Below are positions 35,505-43,890 of a stretch of 64,000 nt of DNA, piece by piece. The position numbers and the translations under genes were made by a program. This DNA comes from Prevotella sp. Lineage in GTDB: Bacteria; Bacteroidota; Bacteroidia; Bacteroidales; Bacteroidaceae. How positions within the stretch are numbered: position 1 is the stretch's first letter; each line of letters starts with the position of its first letter. The notes under the pieces were generated by a model. That model saw only the letters and a program-made list of their open reading frames with translations, was not told where the DNA came from and made no database searches. The DNA lies in assembly GCA_017417465.1 (NCBI GenBank), contig JAFPZD010000019.1, positions 1 to 64,000 on the forward strand, read 5' to 3'.

Positions 35505-38273
35505 ATGTCGGCTATTCACCCTTCCCCCTCCCCCTCCGGTCTGTCCCCTCAGCAAGTTGCAGACAGCCGCCTCCTCCACGGCGAGAACATCCTGACGCCC
35601 CCCAGGCGCCGCTCTCTTTGGCATCTCTACGCCGAGAAGTATGCCGACCCCATCATCCGCATCCTCATCGTCGCCGCCCTCATCTCGCTGGGCCTGGCCT
35701 TCATCAGCGGTCAGTACGTCGAGACCATCGGCATCATCGCCGCCATCTTCTTCGCCACCACCGTCGGCTTCTACTTCGAGCGCGATGCCACTCGCAAGTT
35801 CGACGTACTGACAGCCCTCGGCGAGGAGCTGCCCGTAAAAGTCCGACGCGACGGTCGCGTGCAGCAGATTGCCCGCCGTGAGGTCGTCGTCGGCGACATC
35901 GTCCTCATCGAGACGGGCGACGAGATCCCCGCCGACGGCCGCCTGCTGAAGGCCACCGACCTTCAGGTCGACGAGTCATCGCTCACCGGCGAGCCCGTCG
36001 CCACCAAGTCCGCCACTCCCTCCGCCTCTGCCTCCTCTCCCTCCGCCGCCCCCGACGCTCAGTTAACCTCCGACTCCCATGCCTATCCCCCCGATGTCGT
36101 CCTCCGCTCCTCCATGGTGATGAGTGGCACGGCCACCTTCGTCGTCACCGCTGTCGGCGACCAGACCGAGATAGGCCAGGTGGCGCGCGAGGCCACTGAG
36201 CTATCCGCCATCAAGACGCCCCTCAACCAGCAGCTCGACCGCCTGGCGAAGCTCATCAGCAAGGTTGGGTCGGCGGTGTCGGTATTGGCCTTCGTCAGCT
36301 TCCTCGTCCACGATATCCTCACCGGCAGCATCTGGCACACCGACGACTATGTCGGCATGGCCACCATCGTGCTGCGCTACTTCATGATGGCCGTGACGCT
36401 GATTGTCATGGCCGTCCCCGAGGGGCTGCCCATGGCCATCACCCTGGCCATGGCACTGAACATGCGGCGCATGCTGAAGACAAACATCCTCGTCCGTAAA
36501 CTGGCATCCACGGAGACCATGGGCGCGGTCACGGTCATCTGCACCGACATGACGGGAACGCTCACCCAGAACCGCATGACCGTCGGCGAGCTCTACGTCA
36601 CCCCCGATGCCGACAACCGCCTCATCGACTACGCCATCGCCGTGAACAGCACCGCCGAAGTCACCGACGGCAACGGCATAGGCAACCCCACGGAGGTGGC
36701 ACTGCTGCGACATCTCCAGACCGACTACCGCGCGCTGCGCGCAGAGGCTACGGTGCTCTCGCAGACGCCTTTCTCGACCGAGCGCAAGTATATGCAGACC
36801 ACCGCCCGTCTGGCCGACGGCGCCACCCATACCTTCGTCAAGGGTGCCCCGGAGATTGTCCTCGACGGCTGCCAATGGAACCACCCCGAGGAGTATGCAC
36901 TTGTCACTAAGAAGCTCGCCACTTGGCAGCGCCAGGCCATGCGTACCCTGGCCTTCACCTGCGATGGCCGCTTCCTGGCCGTCACCGGCATCAGCGACCC
37001 TGTCCGCGAGGATGTCCCAAAGGCCGTGAACAAATGCCGCTCTGCAGGCATCGAGGTAAAGATTGTCACTGGCGACACCCAGGCAACGGCCATGGAAATC
37101 GCCCGCCAAATCGGCATCCTCACCCCCGAGGCGTCCGCTCCAGCCCCCTCCGCGGCCCCTTCTTCCGCCCCCGCCGCGTCCGCTCTCACCCCCGCCGCGT
37201 CCGCTCCCGCCCCTGCCTCTCCCTCCTCCGCCTCCTGTCTATCTTCTGTCCCGTATGGCGCGTTGTCAACGCGCTCCTCCCTCTCCTCCCTCTCTGGCGC
37301 CGCCTTCAGCGCCCTCTCCGACGAGGAGGCCCTCCAGCGCCTCCCCGCCCTGAAAGTCCTCTTCCGCGCCCGTCCCGCCGACAAGCAGCGCCTCGTCCAG
37401 CTGCTGCAACGCCAGGGCCAGGTGGTCGCCGTCACTGGCGACGGCACCAACGACGCCCCGGCCCTGAACCACGCCCACATCGGCATCTCGCTCGGCTCGG
37501 GTACGAGCGTCGCCAAGCACGCCAGCGACGTCACCATCCTCGACGACTCCTTCCGCTCAGTCGTAAAGGCTGTGGAGTGGGGGCGTGCCATCTACCGTAA
37601 CATCCAGCGCTTCCTCTTCTTCCAGCTGACGGTGAATGTCACCGCCCTTCTGCTGGTGCTCGGTGGCTCTCTCATCGGAACGGAACTGCCTCTGACGGTG
37701 ACGCAGATCCTCTGGATAAACCTTATTATGGACACTTTCGCCGCCATGGCACTGGCCTCACTGCCATCGTCGTCCGACGTCATGGGACAGCCGCCGCGGC
37801 AGCCCGGCAGCCCCATCATCACCCGTCCGCTTTGGCGTGCCATCATCGTCACCGGCCTCGCCTTCTTCGCTGTCTCCTTCGTCTATCTCTACTGGCTGGA
37901 GCACAACGCCGTAGGCACAGGCGTCAGCACTTACGAGCTGACGAAGTTCTTCACCGTCTTCGTGATGATGCAATGGTGGAACCTGTTCAATGCCCGCGCC
38001 CTCCTGACTAACGCCCGACGACCTGCCGCCACTGGCAGCGCCCAGCGGCCGAACCGCCGCTACAGCCCCCTCAGATGGTTGCTGAAAGCATTGCCGAAGG
38101 GTTTTGTCTTTGTCACCACCATCATCCTCGTTGGTCAGTGGGCCATCGTGCAGTGGGGCGGCACCATGTTCCGCACTGTGCCACTCTCGCTCAACGACTG
38201 GCTGCAGATCATCGCCGCCACCTCGGTGGTCTTCATCGTCCCCATGCTGGGCCGACGGCTCTTCGCCCGCTAA
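35505..38273 (+). CDS. Calcium-type P-type ATPase with DMTGT in place of DKTGT
   Basis: 922 residues, inner-membrane cation pump of the PMCA/SERCA-like bacterial group (PEGLPMAITLAMA in TM4, typical of Ca2+ pumps). Present motifs: LTGEP (about 160), KGAPEI, TGDTQATA (about 522), GDGTNDAPAL (about 645) and a six-helix C-terminal membrane block. The phosphorylation loop reads ICTDMTGTLTQN: Asp348 is kept but the nearly invariant Lys is Met (ATG 36549-36551, one base from AAG). Two Ala/Ser/Pro-rich inserts occur: about residues 165-195 and about 538-613. The second contains a translated hairpin repeat (VPYGALSTR). Start 35505 gives MSAIHPSPSPSGLSPQQV; the longer frame begins in a repeat. Confidence 0.92.
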   Translation: MSAIHPSPSPSGLSPQQVADSRLLHGENILTPPRRRSLWHLYAEKYADPIIRILIVAALISLGLAFISGQYVETIGIIAAIFFATTVGFYFERDATRKFDVLTALGEELPVKVRRDGRVQQIARREVVVGDIVLIETGDEIPADGRLLKATDLQVDESSLTGEPVATKSATPSASASSPSAAPDAQLTSDSHAYPPDVVLRSSMVMSGTATFVVTAVGDQTEIGQVAREATELSAIKTPLNQQLDRLAKLISKVGSAVSVLAFVSFLVHDILTGSIWHTDDYVGMATIVLRYFMMAVTLIVMAVPEGLPMAITLAMALNMRRMLKTNILVRKLASTETMGAVTVICTDMTGTLTQNRMTVGELYVTPDADNRLIDYAIAVNSTAEVTDGNGIGNPTEVALLRHLQTDYRALRAEATVLSQTPFSTERKYMQTTARLADGATHTFVKGAPEIVLDGCQWNHPEEYALVTKKLATWQRQAMRTLAFTCDGRFLAVTGISDPVREDVPKAVNKCRSAGIEVKIVTGDTQATAMEIARQIGILTPEASAPAPSAAPSSAPAASALTPAASAPAPASPSSASCLSSVPYGALSTRSSLSSLSGAAFSALSDEEALQRLPALKVLFRARPADKQRLVQLLQRQGQVVAVTGDGTNDAPALNHAHIGISLGSGTSVAKHASDVTILDDSFRSVVKAVEWGRAIYRNIQRFLFFQLTVNVTALLLVLGGSLIGTELPLTVTQILWINLIMDTFAAMALASLPSSSDVMGQPPRQPGSPIITRPLWRAIIVTGLAFFAVSFVYLYWLEHNAVGTGVSTYELTKFFTVFVMMQWWNLFNARALLTNARRPAATGSAQRPNRRYSPLRWLLKALPKGFVFVTTIILVGQWAIVQWGGTMFRTVPLSLNDWLQIIAATSVVFIVPMLGRRLFAR
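37253..37274 (+). repeat. 17-nt hairpin repeat (copy d, stem GCGCGTT), translated
   Basis: GTATG then GCGCGTT-GTC-AACGCGC, inside the Ala/Ser/Pro-rich insert of the ATPase cytoplasmic domain; encodes part of VPYGALSTR. Confidence 0.88.
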
Positions 38274-38349
38274 GTTTTGGGCGTAGGGCTGCATCTTTTC
38301 GCGCAGGCACTCACCATCAGCCTATTTCCCTTCCACCATATAAAACACG

Positions 38350-38388
38350 AAAAAGGCCTTCCTCGTCGGGTAGACGGAAGACCTTTTT
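38350..38388. terminator. Bidirectional terminator between the ATPase and anti-sigma genes
   Basis: AAAAAGGCCTTCC (38350-38362) pairs with GGAAGACCTTTTT (38376-38388) with one mismatch. A-runs and T-runs on the outer ends make it a classical two-way intrinsic terminator for the convergent genes. Confidence 0.88.
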
Positions 38389-38496
38389 ACTGGCTTTGGT
38401 ACTTAATCAAGACTTCACAGTCTCTTTCGTGTGTTTTAATTCTTTAATGATTTTAATATAGAGAAAGCATAGAAATATAGTCGATTCGGCTGTCAC

Positions 38497-38991
38497 CTAA
38501 GGCCGCAGCCCCAGGGTGTCCATGAGAAGGGTGTCGGCACGCTGGCCCACCTCGTAGGCCATGGCCGGGTCGCTGCTGATCTCCACATACTCGGCATAGC
38601 TGTCGGCGGGTCCCTCCATGGGGGGCTCTGCCTGCTGGAATGCCTGGTTGATGGCGCCAGCAAACGTGACGATGATGGCCACCACGGCGGCGGCACGGAA
38701 CAACGGACGCAGGCGCTCGCGCAGCTTCACCGTCTTCGCCTTCACAACGGGCGCACCCTCGATGGCTCGGAGCATGCGCGCGTCGAAGTCGTCAGGCAGC
38801 GTGGAGCCGTCGTCAGTGGCCTTCTCACCCAGAAGGGTGAACAGCGTCGCATAACGGCTCAGCGACTGGGGCATCGTCTCCACGCTCTGCGCGAAGAAGG
38901 CCTTCAGTATCTGCTCCTCCTGCAACGTCGTTTCGGCGGCGAAGTAGCGCTCCAAGAGCTGCTCAATGTACCTATAGTCCATATTGTTCAT
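38497..38991 (-). CDS. Small single-pass membrane protein, probable anti-sigma partner
   Basis: 164 residues: a cytoplasmic helical N-terminal part (YIEQLLERYFAAETTLQEEQ), one membrane helix at about 98-118 (LFRAAAVVAIIVTFAG), and a periplasmic tail. The start overlaps the sigma factor gene by 20 bp, the usual arrangement for an ECF sigma factor and its membrane-bound antagonist in Bacteroidales. No FecR domain or zinc motif is visible, so the anti-sigma role rests on position and topology. Confidence 0.7.
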   Translation of the reverse strand: MNNMDYRYIEQLLERYFAAETTLQEEQILKAFFAQSVETMPQSLSRYATLFTLLGEKATDDGSTLPDDFDARMLRAIEGAPVVKAKTVKLRERLRPLFRAAAVVAIIVTFAGAINQAFQQAEPPMEGPADSYAEYVEISSDPAMAYEVGQRADTLLMDTLGLRP

Positions 38992-39493
38992 CTTGTATAA
39001 ATCTTTGTTTAATGGCCTGTCTGGCCCGGAAGATGTTGACCTTCACCTGCGCTTCGGGGATGTCCATGATGGCGGCAATCTCACGGTAGGAGTGGCCCTC
39101 AATGTCACGCAGCTGCACACAGGTGCGCTGTTTTTCGGGAAGCTCATTGATCAGTGCTTTCACCAACCTCAGCTGGTCGTGGCGGACGGCCTGCATCTCA
39201 GGGGTGTCAGCAACTGTCGGGTGAACGTCCAAGGCGGCATGCTCATCGTCGAGCGAGGCGTGCTGGAAGTCCTTGCGACGCTGGTGGTCGAGCGCCAGGT
39301 TGCGGCAGATGGTCAGGCAGAATGCCTCGATGGACTCAATCTCATCCCACTGCTCACGGCGGTTCCACACCCGGATCATGGTTTCTTGTACGATGTCTTC
39401 GGCCTCCGCATGGCTAAGAGTGATGCGGAGCGCCAGTCTGAAGAGCTCATTCTTCAGCGGTAAGACTTCTGTACGGAAACGCTGTTCTTTCAT
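38972..39493 (-). CDS. ECF-type RNA polymerase sigma factor
   Basis: 173 residues. Sigma region 2 (about 10-75) contains ELFRLALRITLSHAEAEDIVQET and IRVWNRREQW. Region 4 (about 115-165) contains LINELPEKQRTCVQLRDIEG and EIAAIMDIPEAQVKVNIFRAR, an intact helix-turn-helix. Starts at ATG 39493. It is transcribed with the membrane partner and presumably held inactive until an envelope signal arrives. Targets are unknown; the nearby B12 operon has its own riboswitch and a housekeeping-type promoter. Confidence 0.95.
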   Translation of the reverse strand: MKEQRFRTEVLPLKNELFRLALRITLSHAEAEDIVQETMIRVWNRREQWDEIESIEAFCLTICRNLALDHQRRKDFQHASLDDEHAALDVHPTVADTPEMQAVRHDQLRLVKALINELPEKQRTCVQLRDIEGHSYREIAAIMDIPEAQVKVNIFRARQAIKQRFIQDEQYGL

Positions 39494-39556
39494 CCTCTCT
39501 GTATTGGTTGACGGTTAGTAAGCCGAAAAGTTACAAGGAAAACGGGGTTTTCTGCA

Positions 39557-39564
39557 CAAAAGTA
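39557..39564 (-). promoter_or_regulatory. Candidate promoter (-7 TACTTTTG) of the sigma/anti-sigma operon
   Basis: Fits TAnnTTTG on the minus strand and would leave a leader of about 60 nt before ATG 39493. Confidence 0.55.
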
Positions 39565-39635
39565 CAGTTTTTGGCTTATTTCTCCCTGTATTTAACAGCT
39601 TTTAACGACGCCGGTCATCTTTTACGGGATCGCCG

Positions 39636-39666
39636 TTTCGTAATTCCAAAAACTTTCGTACCTTTG
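39636..39666 (+). promoter_or_regulatory. Promoter of the cobalamin riboswitch operon
   Basis: TTTC (39636-39639), 19-nt spacer, TACCTTTG (39659-39666). The stretch from 39640 to 39668 is 27/29 identical to 46151-46179 before the TPR/AraC regulator gene. Confidence 0.75.
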
Positions 39667-39669
39667 CAC

Positions 39670-39855
39670 GCGAATCGTGGTTCGACGACCGATTAAAATG
39701 AGAATGGGGTGCGAAGCCCCAGCTGTCCCGCAGCTGTAGGTCGCTTTCACGGAGCAAGCATCCGGCGTGCTGTCTGCCGCCGGCGGTCACTGAGATTCTT
39801 GGGAAGACCGCTTGCCTTTCCGGGCGACGAGCCAGAAGACCTGCCACGACGAACG
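39670..39855 (+). ncRNA. Cobalamin (B12) riboswitch
   Basis: All main landmarks of the class are visible: GAATGGGGTGCGAAGCCCC and the AGCTGTCCCGCAGCTGTAGG hairpin (about 39700-39750), GTCACTG (39786-39792) followed by GGGAAG (39801-39806), and the B12 box AGCCAGAAGACCTGCC (39830-39845). A closing P1 stem pairs about 39671-39680 with 39844-39853. It begins a few bases after the promoter and ends about 75 nt before btuG. A good Shine-Dalgarno (AGGAGG, 39912-39917), rare in this group, suggests control of translation start: with B12 bound, uptake gene expression should fall. Confidence 0.93.
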
Positions 39856-39927
39856 TTCCGACCGCGCCTCTGGGGTTAGGCGGGTGGAACTACACCTTAT
39901 TATTATATAATAGGAGGTAAAGAAGAG

Positions 39928-41070
39928 ATGAGAAAGCTTGGACGATGGTTCCTGCTGACACTGCTCCTGGCGGCTGCCTGCCGCACGGACGATGACATCG
40001 TACAGCCGACAACCGACGACCTGGGACACCAGACGGCGACGGCCGTGGCCGGCATGTACGTGCTCTGCGAGGGCAATATGGGCTCGAACAAAGCCACGCT
40101 CGACTATCTGGACCTCAACGGCGACACGGCTCGCTACTGGAAGAACATCTTCCCGTCGCGCAATCCGCAGCAGGTGATGATGCTGGGCGACGTCGGCAAC
40201 GACTGCAAAATCTACGGCTCGCGCCTGTGGCTTGTCATCAACTGTTCGAACAAGGTTGAGGTCTGCACCGCCGACTCGGCATTCTCGCTGGGACATGTCG
40301 ACGTGCCCAACTGCCGCTTTCTGGCGTTCGACGGCGGCAATGCCTACGTCAGCAGCTACGTGGGGCCTGTCAATGGCAACTCGGTGATGGGCAGTGTCTA
40401 CCGCATCGACACGCTGACGCTGCGCGTCACGGGCCAGGTCTCCGTGGGTTACCAGCCGGAGGAGATGGCCATCGTTGACGGCAAGCTCTACGTGGCGAAC
40501 AGCGGCGGCTACGAGGTCATTCAGGGGCGCGACTACGACCGCACGGTGTCGGTCGTCGACCTTCAGACGTTCCGTGAGGAGCGCCGCATCGACGTGGCGC
40601 CCAACCTCTTCCGACTGCGTGCCGACCGTCATGGCCAGCTGTGGGTATCTTCTCGCGGCGACTACGGCGGCAGCACCTCGCGCCTCTACCGGCTCAGGAA
40701 GAATGCACAGGGCATCATGGAGAAAGCCGACTCGGTCGACGTGGCCGTCAGCGACATGGCCTTCCGCGGCGACTCCCTGTGCTTTATGGGCACTACCTAC
40801 GACGAGCGCTGGCGACAGACGCACTGCTTCGGCGTCATCAGCACCTCCACCGGGCGCCTGCTCTCGACACAGCTGGTGAAGGACCCGTCGCCCATTGAGA
40901 CGGCCTACGGATTGATGATTCACCCCCTGACGGGCGACATCTACGTCATGGACGCTACGAACTACGTCTCCAGCGGGCGCCTCTTCTGCTTCGATGCCGA
41001 AGGGAACCTGAAGTGGAAGACGTTGACGGGCGACATTCCCGGACATGCCTGTTGGAGGTTTGAACATTAA
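39928..41070 (+). CDS. btuG: BtuG-like surface B12-binding beta-propeller lipoprotein
   Basis: 380 residues, lipoprotein (LLAAACRTDDD, Cys18). A seven-bladed YncE/DUF5074-type propeller is indicated by the opening block MYVLCEGNMGSNKATLDYLD, then QQVMMLGDVGN, LWLVINCSNKVEV and VGYQPEEMAIVDGKLYVANSG. This is the pattern of BtuG, the Bacteroides surface protein that binds vitamin B12 with very high affinity and passes it to BtuB. Placement directly after a cobalamin riboswitch and upstream of BtuH- and BtuB-like genes supports the role strongly. Start ATG 39928 has an AGGAGG ribosome site 10 nt upstream. Confidence 0.85.
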   Translation: MRKLGRWFLLTLLLAAACRTDDDIVQPTTDDLGHQTATAVAGMYVLCEGNMGSNKATLDYLDLNGDTARYWKNIFPSRNPQQVMMLGDVGNDCKIYGSRLWLVINCSNKVEVCTADSAFSLGHVDVPNCRFLAFDGGNAYVSSYVGPVNGNSVMGSVYRIDTLTLRVTGQVSVGYQPEEMAIVDGKLYVANSGGYEVIQGRDYDRTVSVVDLQTFREERRIDVAPNLFRLRADRHGQLWVSSRGDYGGSTSRLYRLRKNAQGIMEKADSVDVAVSDMAFRGDSLCFMGTTYDERWRQTHCFGVISTSTGRLLSTQLVKDPSPIETAYGLMIHPLTGDIYVMDATNYVSSGRLFCFDAEGNLKWKTLTGDIPGHACWRFEH

Positions 41071-41081
41071 ACATTGAAAAT

Positions 41082-42143
41082 ATGAAGTTAAGGCTGCTGA
41101 ACAGTTTACTATTGCTGGTTTCTACATCGCTCTTTAGCCCCGTGGGCGCGCAGACGAAGTACATCGCTGCCGTCGACGAGTACGTGCCGGCACCCGGACA
41201 GTTTGTCAATACCATGCCCGAGACAACGGCCGACGATACGCCGGAGACCGTGGCACAGAAGTGTACCGAGTGTCTGGCCAACGGCGCCGGCGTGCTGGTG
41301 ACCCTCGGGGCCTGGGGCGGCTACCTGACGTTCCACTTCGACCACCCCGTGGCCAACGTGCCGGGCCAGATGGACTTTTACATCGCCGGCAACGCCAACA
41401 TCAACGGCAGCGAGGCGGGCATCGTCATGGTCAGTCAGGACGTCAATGGCAACCACCTGCCCGACGACCCTTGGTACGAGCTGGCTGGTTCGGCCGACCA
41501 GGACAGCATCGACAAGGTGGACTACGGTTATGTGCTGACCTACACCCGCCAGGGCGACCTGACCGACGTGCCCTGGACCGACACGCTGGGCGGCAGTGGC
41601 AAGGTGCCCCGCAACGGCTTCCACAACCAGGAGTACTTCCCCCTGTGGCTCGGCGACGAGCTGACCTTCAGCGGCACGCGGTTGCCTACCAATGCCCGTA
41701 ACACCAGTGCCAGCGGACAAAACTGGCTGCTGTCGGCCCTGCGCTACGGCTATGTGGACAACCGGCCCAACGCCGACAGCCTCAGCAGTAGTTTCAATCT
41801 CGACTGGGCCGTCGACCCGCTCACGCGCCAGCCCGTCGTCCTCACACACGCCGACTTCTTTCGTGTCTACACGGCCCTGAACCAAGTGTGCGGATGGATA
41901 GGTGAGACATCGACGGAAGTCAGCGGCGCCGAAGACCTGCACCTCGAAGCCTCTCTGGCGTATGCAGCCGGCATTGTCCCGTATGTTGCGTTGCCAACGC
42001 AACACACCGAACATCTCTACGACTTTCAGGGCCGCCGTGTGTCCAACATTCCCGGCACCCAGTCCCCCCACTCCCTGTCGCCCAAGACGCCACGCTCCCC
42101 AGGTCTTTACATCCTAAACGGCAAGAAATACATCTATAAATAG
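41082..42143 (+). CDS. Secreted surface protein of the B12 uptake operon
   Basis: 353 residues, signal peptide (MKLRLLNSLLLLVSTSLFSPVGAQ), no lipobox. A beta-sandwich-like body with VTLGAWGGYLTFHFDHPV and FYIAGNANINGSEAGIVMVSQD resembles the 'cell surface protein' that often accompanies BtuG/BtuH in Bacteroidales B12 loci; its exact role is unknown. It lies 11 bp after btuG and 21 bp before btuH. It ends with the C-terminal tag HLYDFQGRRVS...GLYILNGKKYIYK, split by a Ser/Pro-rich piece. A hairpin repeat (41981-42002) is translated just before the tag as ...PYVALPTQH. Confidence 0.75.
   Translation: MKLRLLNSLLLLVSTSLFSPVGAQTKYIAAVDEYVPAPGQFVNTMPETTADDTPETVAQKCTECLANGAGVLVTLGAWGGYLTFHFDHPVANVPGQMDFYIAGNANINGSEAGIVMVSQDVNGNHLPDDPWYELAGSADQDSIDKVDYGYVLTYTRQGDLTDVPWTDTLGGSGKVPRNGFHNQEYFPLWLGDELTFSGTRLPTNARNTSASGQNWLLSALRYGYVDNRPNADSLSSSFNLDWAVDPLTRQPVVLTHADFFRVYTALNQVCGWIGETSTEVSGAEDLHLEASLAYAAGIVPYVALPTQHTEHLYDFQGRRVSNIPGTQSPHSLSPKTPRSPGLYILNGKKYIYK
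41981..42002 (+). repeat. 17-nt hairpin repeat (copy e, stem TTGCGTT), translated
   Basis: GTATG then TTGCGTT-GCC-AACGCAA, in the linker between the body and the C-terminal tag of the surface protein. Confidence 0.88.
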
Positions 42144-42164
42144 TTTAACTTAAAATTATCACGC

Positions 42165-43709
42165 ATGAAAAAGATTCTTTACTTTGCAATGCTCTTCGCC
42201 ATGCCCGCCATGGCGCAGCAGACAACCGTCAGCACGCTGGAAGACACCAGCGTGGAGTTTAGCGAACAAGGCTACTGGAACGGTGGAAAGATAGGCAACC
42301 CCGTCGAAGGCGACTGGGGCGAGCAAACTTACTACTGCACGTGGAAGAGCGGACTGCTCACCGGCCATGTGGACTATAGCTTCATGGAGGACTACGGCTA
42401 CAGCTACGACTGGTGGGGAGGCATCGCACTGTCGCAGCGCACCAGCACCGAGCTGACCTCCCTCGACGACCAGTACAACAACATCGTTGGAACGGGGGCT
42501 AACGGCTCCAAGACCTTCGCCGTCGTCTACGGCACGGGCACCATCGACATCAACGTCGAGGGTGGTGCCTTGGTCAATAGTCTAAAGGTTGTCAATAGCT
42601 CCTACGCCATGCAGAACATCCTTGTCGGTGATGGCTATTCGCCTAAGTTCCAGAACGATGGCGATCACCTCCACCTGCTCATCACAGCCCATAAGGCCGA
42701 CGGCACCGACGTGACGAAGACGGTGGTGCTGGCTGAGTTTACCACCGAGCTGAGCTACATCAACGACTGGACGAAGGTCAGCCTCAGCGACTGCGGCACC
42801 GACGTCACCCAGCTGGAGTTTGCCCTTACCGCTCATAACACCGGCGTGCCCCTCTATGCCTGCATTGACGACATCGAGGTAGTGACGGGTGCTGAGGGTC
42901 CTGCCTCCTTCGAGAACCTGGAGCTGGCCGACGAGAGCTTCTGGAACGGCACCGACGACAGTGGCTCGTTCATCAGCGGCGGCTTTAAGTTCGAGAACGG
43001 ACACCAGGTCTACGACTATGGTGAGTATGGCGTCTTCAACTACTGCTACGGCTTCTTCTACACCAACCGCACGGCAACGACCTACTACGGTGATGCCGAG
43101 AACGAGCAGTACAACTCGGCCGTGGGACATGGTGCCGATGACAGCAGCAACTACGCCACCTACAACCTGAACCTCTATGACGACCCGAAGGGCATCGACG
43201 TGCTCGGCGACGAGCAGGTCATCAGCGGTTGCTACCTGACCAACAATGCCTACGCCTATCTGTCGATGAAGAATGGTGAGAACAACACGAAGCAGTTCCA
43301 GAAGGGCGACTGGTTCAAACTGACCATCACTGGCCTGAACGCCGAGGGTGAGCAGACGGGCACCGTCGACTTCTACCTCGCCGACCTCCGCTCGGAGAAC
43401 GAGGACGAGCACTTCATCCTCGATGAGTGGCGCTGGTGCGACCTCACCCCGTTAGGTGCCGTGAAGCGTCTGGAGTTCAACATGAGCAGCACCGACAACG
43501 GTGAGTGGGGCATGAACACGCCCGCCTACTTCTGCCTTGACAACCTCGGCGACGAGGCTCCTGATGATGACGTCACGGCAATCAGCCAAGTCGTAAATCG
43601 TAAATCTGAAAATCGTAAATGCTTCGACCTGCAGGGCCGTCAATTGTCCAATCGCCCAATCCAAAAGGGTCTCTACATCGTCAACGGCAAGAAGTTGTTG
43701 ATGAAGTAA
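42165..43709 (+). CDS. btuH: BtuH-like protein with two DUF4465 domains
   Basis: 514 residues, signal peptide MKKILYFAMLFAMPAMAQ. Two homologous DUF4465 units occupy about 22-235 (EFSEQGYWNGGKIG, WWGGIALSQRTS, YNNIVGTGANGSKTFAVVYG) and about 245-470 (LADESFWNGTDDSGS, YGFFYTNRTAT, YNSAVGHGADDSSNYA). DUF4465 proteins next to B12 riboswitches are BtuH, a surface B12-binding protein of gut Bacteroidetes; a tandem pair could offer two sites. The C-terminus carries the tag CFDLQGRQLS...GLYIVNGKKLLMK. The linker and tag contain translated short-word repeats (43587-43620 and 43640-43663). Confidence 0.83.
   Translation: MKKILYFAMLFAMPAMAQQTTVSTLEDTSVEFSEQGYWNGGKIGNPVEGDWGEQTYYCTWKSGLLTGHVDYSFMEDYGYSYDWWGGIALSQRTSTELTSLDDQYNNIVGTGANGSKTFAVVYGTGTIDINVEGGALVNSLKVVNSSYAMQNILVGDGYSPKFQNDGDHLHLLITAHKADGTDVTKTVVLAEFTTELSYINDWTKVSLSDCGTDVTQLEFALTAHNTGVPLYACIDDIEVVTGAEGPASFENLELADESFWNGTDDSGSFISGGFKFENGHQVYDYGEYGVFNYCYGFFYTNRTATTYYGDAENEQYNSAVGHGADDSSNYATYNLNLYDDPKGIDVLGDEQVISGCYLTNNAYAYLSMKNGENNTKQFQKGDWFKLTITGLNAEGEQTGTVDFYLADLRSENEDEHFILDEWRWCDLTPLGAVKRLEFNMSSTDNGEWGMNTPAYFCLDNLGDEAPDDDVTAISQVVNRKSENRKCFDLQGRQLSNRPIQKGLYIVNGKKLLMK
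43587..43663 (+). repeat. Short-word repeats translated at the BtuH C-terminal tag
   Basis: Words of the type (t)cgtaaat at 43587-43620 and (c)caatcg/caattgtcc at 43640-43663 interrupt and precede the conserved tag in frame. Confidence 0.75.
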
Positions 43710-43890
43710 ATAGTTAAGGAGTAAGGAGTAAGGAGTAAGGAGTAAAGGAGTAAGGAGTAGAGGAGGTAAAGTAGAATACCTCTAAAGCTCTGAGATCCAA
43801 CACAAGGAGCGCATTGGTGGCGGGAACAGTTCTATTCTATTTTACCTCCACATCTCCTCTACTCCTTTACTCCTCAAGAATGGAATATAC
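43710..43890. repeat. Short-word array with imperfect inverted repeat between btuH and btuB
   Basis: The 181-bp gap starts with repeats of aaggagt (43713-43760) and ends with their complement (tctcctctactcctttactcct, about 43852-43880). TAGAATA/TATTCTA and GGAGGTAAA/TTTACCTCC segments also pair, so the region can fold into a long imperfect hairpin. No promoter or gene is seen. Confidence 0.75.
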
